From assembly GCF_036417845.1 (NCBI RefSeq), contig NC_089983.1:24705207-24769206 (forward strand): 64,000 nt of DNA, read 5' to 3'. Source of the stretch: Apteryx mantelli. Taxonomy: Eukaryota; Chordata; Aves; Apterygiformes; Apterygidae. Positions 14,036 through 26,290 of this stretch are shown piece by piece. The notes below the pieces were generated by a model, which searched no databases, was not told the origin of the DNA, and saw only the letters and a program-made list of their open reading frames with translations. Numbering within the stretch: the stretch's first letter is position 1; each line of letters begins with the position of its first letter. The position numbers were made by a program, and so were the translations under genes.

Positions 14036-15050
14036 CCGATGTTATGTGTGGGACGCTGAGCACTCAGTTCACACAAGTGTTGAAAGGTGGTATAACCATC
14101 TTGGCTTAGTGGGTGTCTCATTCTGGTTATAACTGCAATCAAACTCAAACCTACACTTTATGTTCACATGCACTAACCTGGTAAGGGCTGTCAGTTTGGA
14201 GAAACCGAGTGGATCCCTCACCTCCCCGTGTTCCCACAGAAGCTCTCCAGGCCACCTCTGCTGACCCAGCCTGCACGGAGGAAGACCCAGCACTGCCCAC
14301 TTGCTCGGCAAGAGTCTTGGTCGCCTTTTTTACCCCCAAGTCCCATTTGAACAAGCAGTAAGTTAGTATTTCTGTGAGTATGTTTAAATTCACATTTTCT
14401 AATTGAATCCCATTACTTATGGGAGGTGAACAGCAATGCTGGGCATATGGCAGTGCAACAAAACGAGACTCATCCTAGGAGCTGGAGAAGCGGCTGCAGT
14501 CCCAGAGCACAGCCTGCACACGCAAACAGAATAAGACTGTCTTGTGTGCTCCCTTCGTTCAAAAGGAGCGAGAGGTGACACTGCCAGGGAAGCACCTAAC
14601 ATCTAAAAGGGCATGGCCAAGCACCGCACCAACCCGAACAAGCAAATCTGCAGTAGGTGTGGGCTGGAGAGCAGAGATGAAAAAGAACTGGCTACATTGG
14701 AAACTCTCAGCCCCAGGGAGAACTGAACAAAAGCCTTTTTCCCCCAGTTAAGACAGATAAGACAGAGGGGAAGGGCTCAGTGCTTTCTGAAGAGTGCAGG
14801 ACCCGGAGCAGAAATTCAGTGCTTCAGCAGCATTCATACTTTTTTCACTCATGTCTTTTCTGGAAATCTTTTTGCTGTGGATAGACTGTGATACCAGTTT
14901 CTGTGGCACTCTCACGGAGTTACTTCTCCCTGAGGAAGGACTTGCATGCCCAAAAACTTGTCTGTTTTTTCCTCTCAAATAAACCAAGAGACTCTAATAA
15001 AGGATAGTACCTCTCCCTACAAATTTTATCTTAATTATAAATAAGACATT

Positions 15051-15122
15051 GGGCCAGATTCTCACTGGTATAAATTTTGGGTAGCTGAATCAAAGCCTGG
15101 TGGAGTTACACCAATCTGGTTT
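15051..15122 (+). repeat. Worn copy of the same old dispersed repeat (copy B)
   Basis: Begins GGGCCAGATTCTCACTGGTA and ends with GGAGTTACACCAATCTGG, resembling the two arms of the palindromic consensus. It is internally shortened and diverged. Confidence 0.45.
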
Positions 15123-15314
15123 ATTGTCTGTAATGCAGATTAACAGAGGAACAGGACTCTAAACCATGTGTCTGTAGCCAAACCACAATCTCAGGCACTT
15201 CTTTGCCAGTTCCTTGTGCCTGAGGCCACAGATCACAAGTTACAAAGCAGATCAGAGCAAAATGTAAATGGATGGATAGCCCAGACTTTTTCATGTTAGA
15301 GCAAATCCTTAAAA

Positions 15315-15329
15315 GGGGGGGGGGGGGGG
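15315..15329 (+). repeat. Poly-G tract, 15 G
   Basis: An uninterrupted run of 15 G directly after AAAA and before a purine-rich stretch. Confidence 0.9.
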
Positions 15330-17070
15330 AGAAAACAAAAAAGAAGCCTCAGAAGGAACAAAGAAATGGTAGAATCTATAGGCACCGAGAAATTCAAATG
15401 CACAACAGTTCGGACCAGAAGGATTCTGCCTACAGCCTAGGGAAACACAACATTTATCAGCAAACTACCAGAAACGCTGCTTCAGTATTCCGCATGCCGA
15501 ATTTCTGCAAGGCAGAAATCCCATTCAACCTCTCAGCCCAGCCGAACGGAAACAAAAGCCAGTGAAAGTGATGGAACAGAAGTAAAGCCAAATAGCAAAC
15601 AAGCACATATTCAAGCTGTAGTCTAGATAGAATGAAATAAAGGCCCATATCAAACCCTAACATGTTCCAGCACACAATTGCTCTGCCAGGGCCCATTAAC
15701 ATCTAATAACCGTAAACCAGCACCTACAGAAAGGATTATATTTTCATATAAAACAACACAACACTAAAACCAGGCTAAGCTCAACAAACCACCAAAAGGT
15801 ATACCAGAGCAGCTAACGGAAAGAAGTCAGGCTATTCCAAAAAGGATGTAACACAAAGCAAGGACGTCATCCCAAAACTTGTGAATGGTCATTCTGGAAA
15901 AAACGACTGGTAGTCTTTATCTCAGAGCCAATCATTAACATAGCTACTCAACTTGGATCTATACTTTTGTAGGAAAAAGGTAATTTCCCATAAAGGGCAA
16001 TTTCCTTTTTGGACTTACATGCCTTGAGAGTGGAACCATAGTATAGGGAGAGACTGGGAGGAAAAAACTAATGAAACTGAAGGGCTTGTCTGAAGAGGTA
16101 ACATCCTCTGACAGTCACGATAGGGTGAGGAGGGTAAATCAAGGTACAGGCTAATTCATCTTTTGAACTGAAACTTTTTCCTGGCCCTTTTCTTAGACAA
16201 CAGTCCTTTCTGATGTTGTGGCTAGTTCCCAGACAGCCTGCGAGTTTCTTCATCCAGAACCTCTCAAGGTATTCCAGCTTCCCTGTCCTTTGCTAGGAGA
16301 GCAAGCCAAACCAATTGTCCAGCTTCTGTTTGTGGAAATAGTAGTTCTTATGAAAGTGGCTAAAAATATATAGTGTACTTCCCTTGCTTTGTTTAGGAGG
16401 CCCACAGAAGAAAATAACGCAAGGTTTTTGACTGCTGCCGAAAACTCGAATATGAAAGTGATTGCAAACAGACTGTGAAGCTTTGCATCTTGTTGCATCT
16501 CCAATTCTTGCCTAGGCTAGAGATGATTAGATAGTCCTGAACTGCAGTATTTGTACCCACATTTTGAATGTTTTTGAGTTTAGGATTTTTGGAACAAATC
16601 TTTTGGCTCAATCCATGAGAGAGAGAAAGATCAACTGTTAAAAGGGAAGCCAGTGAATCCATGTTCACAGTGAATTGCCCTGTACGGGCTGAATTCATGC
16701 TGGAGTTTGTCAGTACCCATGCCGAGGCTAGTGGCCCACACATTTGAGGAGTTGCTGGCCTTAGCAAGGTAATTAAAAACAAGTAGCACAATTAAACGTT
16801 CCTTTTGTTAGCTGTTAGCACCAGCAAGCCCAAAGCTTATATGAACCAAGAATCTTCCTTCTTATCTGACCAAGGTTTTTCCAGATCACAATCAATGTTG
16901 TAGAAGGACTGATGGAAGGAGTTTGCCAACCCAGGCTGATGCTTCCCTAGGGTACACTGATATAAGTAATGATCAAGTTGTTTGAGTTTTCCTGTGAAAT
17001 ATGATGATTGTTGTATAGTACACATGCAATGGGAAAATGAGGAAGAAGATTTTCAAAGGCATTTATTCGT

Positions 17071-17087
17071 GGGGGGGGGGGGGGGGG
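17071..17087 (+). repeat. Poly-G tract, 17 G
   Basis: An uninterrupted run of 17 G in AT-rich sequence. Confidence 0.9.
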
Positions 17088-20000
17088 AAGCTTGCCAATT
17101 CTGAAAAACAAAGATTTCACTTACAACATCTCAAATTCACTTCAGAAAAGTGAAGGAACAACATCAGACTGGTCTTTGTCTGCTGTGTGATGATGATAGC
17201 AAACACATTTTAAGGAGAATAGAGGAGAAACCCAGCAATGATAAGTAAATACATTATCATCCTGGCTATTCTCATGTGTTTTTCAACACCTTCCTTCTTA
17301 GCATTCAAACCTGCACCATCTGGCTTTAAAGTGAGAGTTAACTTTCTTTGCAGTTGAAGGTAATCTTTGGTCCAGAGTTAAATGAAGATTTACTGTATAT
17401 TCAGACCATTCTTGGCCTGTGCTGCAAGAGATAGAGGTGACAGAGACCCCCTTGCCCAATATGTCATTTTGGCAAGGCTGGTAAGAGACAGTGGCAGCTT
17501 TATCAGTCAGTGGGTGTTTAGCTTGAGTGCTAGTAAATGGGATTGCTTGCTCTGCCAATATGCATGTTGATAGTTTTTATTGCCACTCTGAATTATAAAA
17601 AAGTTGGAGTCTTTCTGAAAGCGACTCAGGATGGAAGCAGACCAAACTACAGAATGTGCATCACTTACAGGAACAGGCATACCTAGAAAAGGAGCCAGAA
17701 ACACCCACTTCACTCCACTGTGGCCTATTAGAAAATAACGATACACACATGCAAAGCAGAGGGGACCAAGTTAAGTTCGCATGCCATTCTACACTCAGAT
17801 TGTATTGATTTATAGGCTGACCCAAGGCCCACCGACCTGGCCTCTGGTGTGGTCACTGCTTACTACATTGATTAGACATATACTTATTTATCTTGTTGCC
17901 TTTCTGGCTTACAGCCTGTTTTCTTTTTTTAAGGGAAGAACAGAGATACCAAAAAAAAAAAAAAGTAAGATCATAAGCATTCCTAGTCATATCATGATAG
18001 TTTTGGATCACCTAACAGAGCTCACACCTTTTATTAGTGCTGAGCTCTGATCCACCCTCTTCTCTGAAAGCAGTCATTCTGCATAGCAGTTAATCTTTAT
18101 CACACATATGGCTGCTCAGGCATTTTAAAATTTGATTTGAAAAAAAAAAAACTAAAAAAAAATGCCAATTACAGATGTCCCACAGGCAGGAATATGTTAG
18201 GCTATTTGTGCACAAACTAGCTTGCAGGTGTGAATTAAAAAATAAGCAAGTTAGAAAAAAATAATTATCCTTCTTAGAAATGCATTGACTTATGAAGAAC
18301 TCGTTGCAGATATCAATCAGATATGCAATCTTTCCAACCCAGACCTAAGATCCAGACACTTGAGATATGCTTGCTCGTGAGTATACTGCTAATAGAAGCT
18401 TAGTTCAATCAAAGTTCAAGTTTAGCTCCAGATCAGTACGTCACATATTTCTCAGCGGTTTAGATCAGGGATGTATCATCGTGAATCCCAGCCTCTCCCT
18501 GTGGTTATCTGGGCTCATTCATGGTGCTCATGCCACATCCTCTCCCATTTTTGATACATACATTTTTGATTTTTGTACATCATGTATTTACTTCAGTGGG
18601 AGACCAATTTTAAGGGAAAAAAAACAAACCTTTTTAAGCAGCCTTTTAAAGGACCATTGTTTTTTTAACTAAGAAAAAAAAAGAGGAAAGTTGGTACACA
18701 TACAACTGCAGAACTTTACTAGTGGTCAGCAGGCACGTGGCAGAACGCCGGGTCCTTGCTCAGAGCCATTGTTGCCATATGAAAGTTCATTAATTACTTA
18801 GTGTGGTCTATGGGAGAAAGGCTAAGAGCACTGATGCTCTGCAAGGCAAGATACATGCTTGTACATTAGTCAATACCATAAATTTATCTTAGTGTTGATT
18901 CAGCCATTTTTAGATATCTTCATTTTTCTTGTCAACTGTTTCAACCTTGAAACAAAACTTCCCCTCCTTAGTAGGATCTCCCAAATGCTCCATTTTATTC
19001 CTGCTTGCATGAGTATGACTGAATTCTGCCCTGCTTTGCCCGCCTCGAACCCTTGTTGGCTTCATCATTGCACTCGCTGGGGCTCAACGCCAGGGCAACT
19101 CCAGAGGTGCCCACATTATTGGCAGGTACTGTGTAGATGAAACTCGAGTGTTTTCATTATGGAGCTATTTCTGTGATTAATTTTGATTCCAAAGTCTTCT
19201 AATGTTAGAGCTACCAGTCTGGCTTGCGTTAGCAGGGGATGCTAATCACAGCAGAAGTTCAACTCTGTGCCAAAAGTAATTCCCATGCAAGAAATGCGTA
19301 TACACCTGAAACTAGTTGTTTCCAGCATGCAGTGTGACTTTGTGAATATTGTACTACGTAGAGAATTTGCTCATATCCTCAATTTTCCTAGGTATTTTTA
19401 CTTCCTGTATATAACACTTAAAACATTTGAACACTTAAAAGAAACATATCTATACTCATTGCAGCATTGGGCTCAATTCAACTAGGTTCACACACTTCCT
19501 TTGCAATTGCCCATCTTTTTGGTGAACAAAACTTTACTCAGTACAGTACAAACAGCCTCAGTACCTCAGATGCATCTCTAGAAACATAATTGCACAGACT
19601 GAAATAGCCTCATTTCAAGTTTAGTTGCATTCCTAAAGCCAGTATTCTGATCCAAAGTCTTTCCCAACATGCACTTGTACCATTTTTCTTCAATTATTGC
19701 TAGGGGCTTGCCAAATTTATAGCAAAACTTGCTTGGTTTTAGAAGTCAAAGAAGCTCATGTTGCACCAGACATTATTTTAATGAGTTTAAATGTGTTTGG
19801 AAAGCTTTGTCATTTTGGGATAATTCTATTTCCTTTCTTTGTTTCTTCATATGCAAAGTCATCAGTATGGACATTGGCATCTGTCTTTGCTTTTAATCTG
19901 TTTAAAACTTTATTGGCACAATCATATGAAGCAAGTAAATATTTTTTCATGAGGCTATAAAACATCATTAGTTTATTTTTTCATCATGTCAGATTGAATA

Positions 20001-22000
20001 AGTATCTCACGGTGCCTGTACATCTTCATGAGGATTTTATTATTTATTTTGATTTAGACTAAACTAAAATGAAGACCTGTCCCAAAGCCCTGGGCTTCCC
20101 TGACAGTCTTTAAAATACACAGTAATAAAATTAAATTAACAGGCTCCCTCAGTGACTTCCAGATGGCAATATGCTGGTTACAGCACAGAAGCCATGAAAG
20201 CTTTAGCCTCCTCTCCTGCCCCAGCATTGCAGCAAATGCATCTTTAGCCTCTCTTCCTTTCCAAAACCAAAGGGCTGGAGGGCAGTGGGTGTGAGGCAGG
20301 TGAGAACGGGCACCTTAGCATCAAAACAGCAATCTTGCCCATTCCCCAGTGCTCAAAGGGAACAACGGCTTTGCAGAGTCATGCTAGACTGTGCAATTTT
20401 TGAGAAATAATAGCTCCAGGATAGATAATTTAGCATTTTATCCACACAGAGAGATTAACACCGAGTAAACTGGAAAATGTGTTAGCAACACAGTGGTTGT
20501 ATTACTGTGGCTAATCTGCATTAATTCTCTGTGTAGACTGCCTTGATGTGAATCAAGGCCACCACTGAGCAGGTAGCTCAGCCCAGTTTTGATGGGAGAT
20601 GGGTCTATACTGGGAATCTCGGGAAACAGTATCGCAAAACTGCCACAGGTTTATTTTCTAGCTGAGGGATCATGAATGTCCCAGAACAGACAGTTCTGAA
20701 TCAGGGCACTTTTTTAAATCTCTTTTTTTGTCCACCTGAAATAGGCTAAACTGTTTCCCTTCAGCTTTGCTAATGTGGTAAAACAGACAAATTGTTTTCT
20801 TGAATGAATCAAATGCCAGGAGAATCAGCCTTAGAGAACGTTTTGTCCTGGATGAGAAAGCCTGCACAACTCTTATCAGTGTAGACCCAGTTAATGTCCC
20901 CATCATCTGAAGGGAAAGCCACTAACAGAGCACAGACATTGCTTCTGTCGCACAAGAAATTCAGCAGAAGAATGCAGTATCTTAGACTGTGCAAGCCTGT
21001 CCTGATGCTTTAAAAGCTATTGCTCCTGCAGTCCCTGCTAGCAGACACTGTATAGAAATAGAGTAATACTCAGCTACAAACAGGTGGAAAATCAATTTCT
21101 GCACTCAAAAGCAACTCTAGTATCCACGACTGATGGAACCGACTAACCTTGCCAGCCACCCGTAGATGCCACCACTATGGATGCAGAGCAGCATTTTGGA
21201 CTGACTATGAGATGTAGGCTTGATCCACTACAACTAAGTTGTCTTTGAAGGCAATGCTAATTGAAGAGACTTGGTAGGTTGTGGGATTGAGACTGCAGTT
21301 CTGCAAATGGGATGGAAAGAGAGAGAGAACAAAACTAGGCAAACTGAGCTAGTTACTTTAGATAAAGTCAGGTTTCTGTTCCACTCAGGTTCTGTTTTCT
21401 CTTACATCTGTGGCAAAGACAACACTACTTTTGGGTCCGAGATGCTCCACACCTATTTAAACACCTTCTCTTCCCTATCCTCCTCCAAATTTTCTCTTCC
21501 CTTCCTCATGGAGTACACTGGAAAGTGTCCTTTTATAGGAATTACCATTTCTTGAATGCAAAGAGAATTCATTCTAAAGACTCCAGAAAGTGAAGAAGGG
21601 TTCTCCCTCCTTACCCCAATGGGTCCTGAAGCTAGAGTGAAGATCCTCTATTTTACCTTCAGTGGAAGTCAAACAGCGTACACCAATGGTATCAGTAAGC
21701 AATACAACTCAGTAGTATCCAGATGTTTCACTCCTGCTATCACTGTTGTTGAACTAAATGGAAACGAGGCCTTGGACTCTGAGCCTCAGTGGTTAAACAT
21801 TTTTCCACATTGCTCCTCACAAAAGAGAGACTTTCAGGAATGAAATCGAACATCTCCCCCTTTTCTACCTTCCCTGCCCTTAGAAGCAACCTGCGCATTC
21901 AGCAAGCCTAAAGCTACAAGACAACCTGTTTCTCCTGGTGTCCGCAAATAACGTTCTCATCCCGTGTTCATTCATTCTCCCTCAGCTGCCAGGTTTCTAT

Positions 22001-25000
22001 TACTTATTAATGCACACATACTCATAAGCATCTGCATGGCCACAACCAAGCCTGGAAGGCAGGTGACTCTCTTTAGGACCTGTTCCCGTTTTGTTCAGGG
22101 AAGCGCTGACAGTATGTCCTCCAGCCTGCTCAGGTCCCTGCGCTGCCAACGACAGGCAGCCTTCAGGGCCAGATCTCTACTTCCACTGCATCCTCAGCTG
22201 CTGCCCCAGCGGGGCCGGGAGCCACACACACAGGGGCACCGCGGAGCTGGGCAGAGGCGTGGGGCTACTCCCTGGGCATAAACTAAGGGCACCCCAGGGC
22301 AGCCCCAGGTGTGCTGGTGCCAGGTGGCATTGACCAAGGGAGCAGGAGCTACCTCTTCCCAGTTTCCTTTTTCTGCTTTGCTCCCCATATTTCCTCCAAG
22401 GCATCTTGAAAGCTAACAGCATCAAACAAACAAGCTACCATCACAGCTGGAAAAACACAGGTATGCAACTTAAGTAAATATATCTCAGTTGTACCAATAA
22501 AATTGAAAACAGAGGAATGACATAAAAAGAATGTACATTATTTTAAATTGCAAGTTTTTATATGTTCATTTTTATTGCCTCACTAAAATAAATACAGGAC
22601 CTTATTTACTTTTATTAAACTTTAATTTCACATCTTGGTTTCAGTTCTATACTCTTAATTTATTCTATAGCCAACTTTCTGAAAGAAAAAGAGCTAGAAC
22701 AGCTGGGAAGTTTTACAGGCAGGTTATACTCAAGTCACTGTAATACAGTGGTTAAAAGCAAATTCAGCTGTAGCTTCCACTGTACGGAAATTTTTTTTTT
22801 TGTCCTTTTTATGTATTGTTCTCAAAAAGCAGCAAAGACTGAAATTGTACAGTCCTTCATAATTGAGATGTGAATACTTGCATCAACATTTTACAGTCAC
22901 ATGTTTTGAAGCTGATGGAAATGGATTATAAGGAGTGTTTTAAAAACCAAATCAAAAGTATATAATACACAAATGGCACATAGCGGCAGCACAATCCAAT
23001 AGGTAGAACATAAGTCCCCTGTTTTGAAAAGTCTTAATATAGCAAGCAAAATTTGAAAGAAAGACATTAAAAGTAGAATCCAAAGATCACTAAGTGACTG
23101 TAGAGCACAACGGCACATCACAATTACTGTCCTTGCTCTGCAGCAGAGAAATTGTTAAACTCAAGCTCATTCAACAATTCCAAAGAAAATGCTAGGAGTA
23201 AAACAGTTCTCCTGTTTCTTTCTCCTGCAGCCATTAGGAGCTTTACACGCGTGATGTTGTAGCACATGAGCTAACTGGCATCTCTTTTCCCATGAACTTT
23301 CCTAAACTCTGGTTTATTAACTCTTTCAGCAATTATCATTTTAGTAAGTACCATCATACGTGGATATTAAGAATTTATCAAAAAGCCAATTTGTGCCTGC
23401 AGGCTATGAATAATCCCTGGGCTTTTGTGATCATGCAGTTCTACTGCCCGCTTTCTGTTTAAAGAGAAATATTTTTCTTTATTAAGTTATTGGCTATAGA
23501 CAAGCTACCATCACCGGAGAAGCAGGGGGAGGTGACCCTGGAAGATGACCAGCAGAAAACAGCTTGTTGTGTAGCACTTTGAGTAGTTTCCCTCTGGTCT
23601 ACTCTGCCACTGTCGAGCACAAAAAGGAGTTTCTGGCAGGGCCTCTGTGTCTGTGCGGCTGCAGCCTGCTCCCAGGCCATGCAGCCCATGGCCCATGCTC
23701 ATTGCTTGCTAGCCTGGGGGTGCAAAGTGCCCAATGGGGTCCAAGGTTGGAGCACAGCTGTAATACCAGGGGGACACTTTTGCAGGAGGCCTCTTCCTCC
23801 TGCGCGCTCTATCACCTCTGCTCTCCAATGCATGGAAATGAGGATTGCACTTCCGCTTGCTGTCACATAACCCAGGCAGTAAGAGAAAAAAAGAGCAAAA
23901 TTCTAGAGCTTAGAGCTCACTCGTTCTTCTCATTTCAACTCTTTTCTGCAAAGGTATCCTTCGCCAGCAGCCAGCCCCAGGGCTGGTGGGAGCCATGGGG
24001 AGGGACGTGCTGCGCGGCTCGGCCCAAGGTCCCCCGGGGCCCTGTCCCGCTGCTCAGTGGGGAGCTGGGCCACAGGGACCTCTGTTTGGGCTGTGGCGGG
24101 CTGATACGCACAAGCCAAGTAGCAGCTCACCCTGGGTATCAAAAGCTTGGGGAAGCATTTCCTTCACGGTTGCACACTCATAATACAAAAAATGGATCTG
24201 TTAGTAAAGGCAGTTTAGATACATTAGGGTTGACAGGTTATAAATAAGGGGAGAATATGATTTGCAAAACTAACATCTATCATAACTGCATAGAAGTGAA
24301 ATATCACCTCTAAGTCATTTGGGATTCGCAGGTGTCACTGCTTTCTCAAGTGTAAGCCATGCAAACCCTGCCCGACACATGTGAAACATGAGCAAAAGCC
24401 AAGGGATAGATACCTTGTGGTACAGTCATAGGTATTTAAATGAACACAGCTGAACTCTATGTATCTACATTAATAGGGTTTCCTATATTACTAATTCTGA
24501 AAAAAACACATTATTTATAATGTGTATAAAGTTACTGTAAGATAGAATAAAATGCTTTCTCCTACAGAGAGAGAAAAAAAAAGGAAAGAACCCTTGAATT
24601 ATAGAGTTGAAATTATGTTTGCAGGCCTGGAAATATAGACCACCAGGTAGGATTTACTCTTTTTAAGTTTTGTACTTGGAGTGTATTTTTTCCTTAAAGT
24701 TATTTAGACATGAGCTATTATGGCACCATTTGTTACGCAGAAGAAGAGCAATTTAGAAAAAGGATATAAGGCTTCATGACATGAACAGAAACAGTAAATA
24801 TTATCTGAGTGATCAGTATAACAGATCTCCCCTCACTTCTTATGAAAAAACTACAACTCAGGCCACACGCCTGTCCTTATCCCTGGGTCTCCCCTCCCCC
24901 CCCAAACCCTCCCTGCCAATATCTTTTCCACACAGAGCAATTAGTGCACCGAATGCCATGAGATGAAGCAGAAACCGTGTATTTTTTCCCCATACAAAAG

Positions 25001-25139
25001 CAAGATAAATCGGCAGGCAGAAGACAAACAGTGCATGCAAAATCTAAAGGGACTTGTTCTGGTATTACCGAGATCCAGCGAGGCTACAAACAGGTAAAAT
25101 AACCCCAAATCCTGGCACAGTTTTTGGGTGTGCTTGTTA
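22001..25139. other. Non-coding flank with GC-rich patches
   Basis: AT-rich sequence interrupted by GC-rich patches at about 22130-22330 and 23960-24110. The longest open frame of the window (23564-24247, plus strand, 227 codons) lies here. Its product is compositionally odd (many Cys, Ser, Leu, Gly), shows no domain and is probably chance. Confidence 0.5.
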
Positions 25140-26060
25140 AAGGAGCTGCATCCCGCATTGCTATCGTGGGTTACGGGGAGAGGTCCTGCAGGCCTGAGCA
25201 GTAGCACAGCTGTGGCCAAAAAGCAGCAAGCCCTGCCCCAAGAGATTCAGGAGCAGGGGAACTGCCAAACCCGCGTGCCCCGGGCTCGCAGGGCTGCTGC
25301 GCCGTCACCCCCCGCTGCCCGGCCTCCTGCCGCGCTCAGGAGCCTGCGTTTTCAGTGGTGCGAGGACATCGGAGGAGCTGAGCGCACTCTGGCACCGCAG
25401 CCTCGGGGCGCCGCCTCGGCCCCTCCGCTCCCCCCGGCCCCTCACTGCCAGCGGGTCACCGGGGGGCTCCTGAGGCGCCATCTTGGCCCCTCAGAATGGG
25501 CCCGGCTGTGCCTGCGCGGAGGGGAAGCCCTCAGAAAATGGCCACTTTGCCCTGGTTTAGCCCAGCTCAGCCCGCCACAGGCTCCCCCCACTCTTCCCAG
25601 GGGATGCCAGGTGTCTGCCCCAGGCCGCGACATTGATACCAACAAGCAGCGTGAAAGGCATTAAAACCACCGGGGTCCTCGTGGGCGCACCGCTTACCTC
25701 AGCGCAGAGAGCAGCCTGCCTTCCCCGAGCCAGCTCCGCTCTGCCAGGGCTGCTCGCTGGGGGCTGCTCGCCAAGGGGGCCAGGCCAGCCCACCCCTCAC
25801 GCCTGGCCCTCACACCTGACCTTCACCCCCCGGCCCGGGCAGTGGAGCAGCCCAACGGGCCGCAGGTGCGCAGGCAGCCTCCCCTCCCCTGCCCTCCCCA
25901 GCCCTGCCTGCAGCGCAGCTGCCGCACATCACCCTTTTCAGCCAGGAGGGAGAGAGGACGAGATCCCCTGGTCGCAGCCCCCCGCGGCAGTGGGAGCACG
26001 AGGCTGCCCTCAGCCCCAGGGCCTTCTCCTGCCTCTGCTTGGACACGGCGGCAAGCAGGG
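25140..26060. promoter_or_regulatory. CpG-island-like GC-rich block, possible orphan promoter
   Basis: This is the most GC- and CpG-rich block in the window, densest at 25265-25510, where I counted about 24 CpG in roughly 230 bp. The surrounding sequence is AT-rich and CpG-poor. At 25476-25486 the minus strand reads CAAGATGGCGC, matching the core of the YY1 motif typical of housekeeping promoters. An NRF1-like TGCCTGCGCGG lies at 25509-25519. The block is about 9 kb beyond the AGPS stop and is not linked to any gene I recognise. It could be the promoter of a non-coding RNA or of an unrecognised gene, or simply GC-rich sequence. Confidence 0.45.
25305..25481 (-). CDS. Small ORF (58 codons) starting in the YY1-type motif; speculative
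   Basis: A minus-strand ATG at 25481-25479 lies in strong context (A at -3, G at +4) inside the CAAGATGGCGCC motif and opens 58 codons to TGA at 25307-25305. The product starts MAPQEPPGDPLAVRGRGERR and is rich in Arg, Gly and Pro. No domain or family is recognisable. GC-rich sequence yields such frames by chance, and a splice donor could end the exon earlier. It is listed because its start coincides with a promoter-type motif. Confidence 0.12.
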   Translation of the reverse strand: MAPQEPPGDPLAVRGRGERRGRGGAPRLRCQSALSSSDVLAPLKTQAPERGRRPGSGG

Positions 26061-26254
26061 CCACAATAAAATGACAGGCACTCGCAAACGCAGCAAATAA
26101 AAATAGCACGTGTGAGACATCGAAGCTCTGCACACTTTAAAGAAAACACGTGCACAAGCTGTGGCCCATATCTGGAGGGAGTTCAGAAAACCTGCCATGT
26201 CTCTATATGACTCCCCAGGCAACATTATAGAAAGTCAGCACACAGTCATTTTGT

Positions 26255-26290
26255 TTATTTGCAAGCTTATTTGCAAGCTTATTTGCAAGC
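26255..26290 (+). repeat. Exact three-copy 12-bp tandem repeat
   Basis: Three perfect copies of TTATTTGCAAGC. Each unit carries an ATTTGCAA octamer/C-EBP-like core, so the array might bind a factor cooperatively, or be simple slippage. Confidence 0.9.

Larger units (their letters stand above)
13901..22000. other. Non-coding flank, middle part
   Basis: No recognisable exon. At 16050-17760 several minus-strand open frames of 60-130 codons follow one another in different frames; their products (for example the one at 16393-16791) match nothing I know. The block contains two long poly-G tracts and one old repeat copy. Confidence 0.55.

Noticed and set aside
23564..24247. Longest open frame in the window, 227 codons, plus strand
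   Set aside because: It lies in a GC-rich patch with overlapping frames on both strands, has no recognisable domain or signal and has low-complexity composition. A chance frame is the simplest reading.
25128..26155. Cluster of 65-178-codon frames on both strands
   Set aside because: They overlap each other in most frames across the CpG-rich block, where stop codons are rare. None looks like a known protein.
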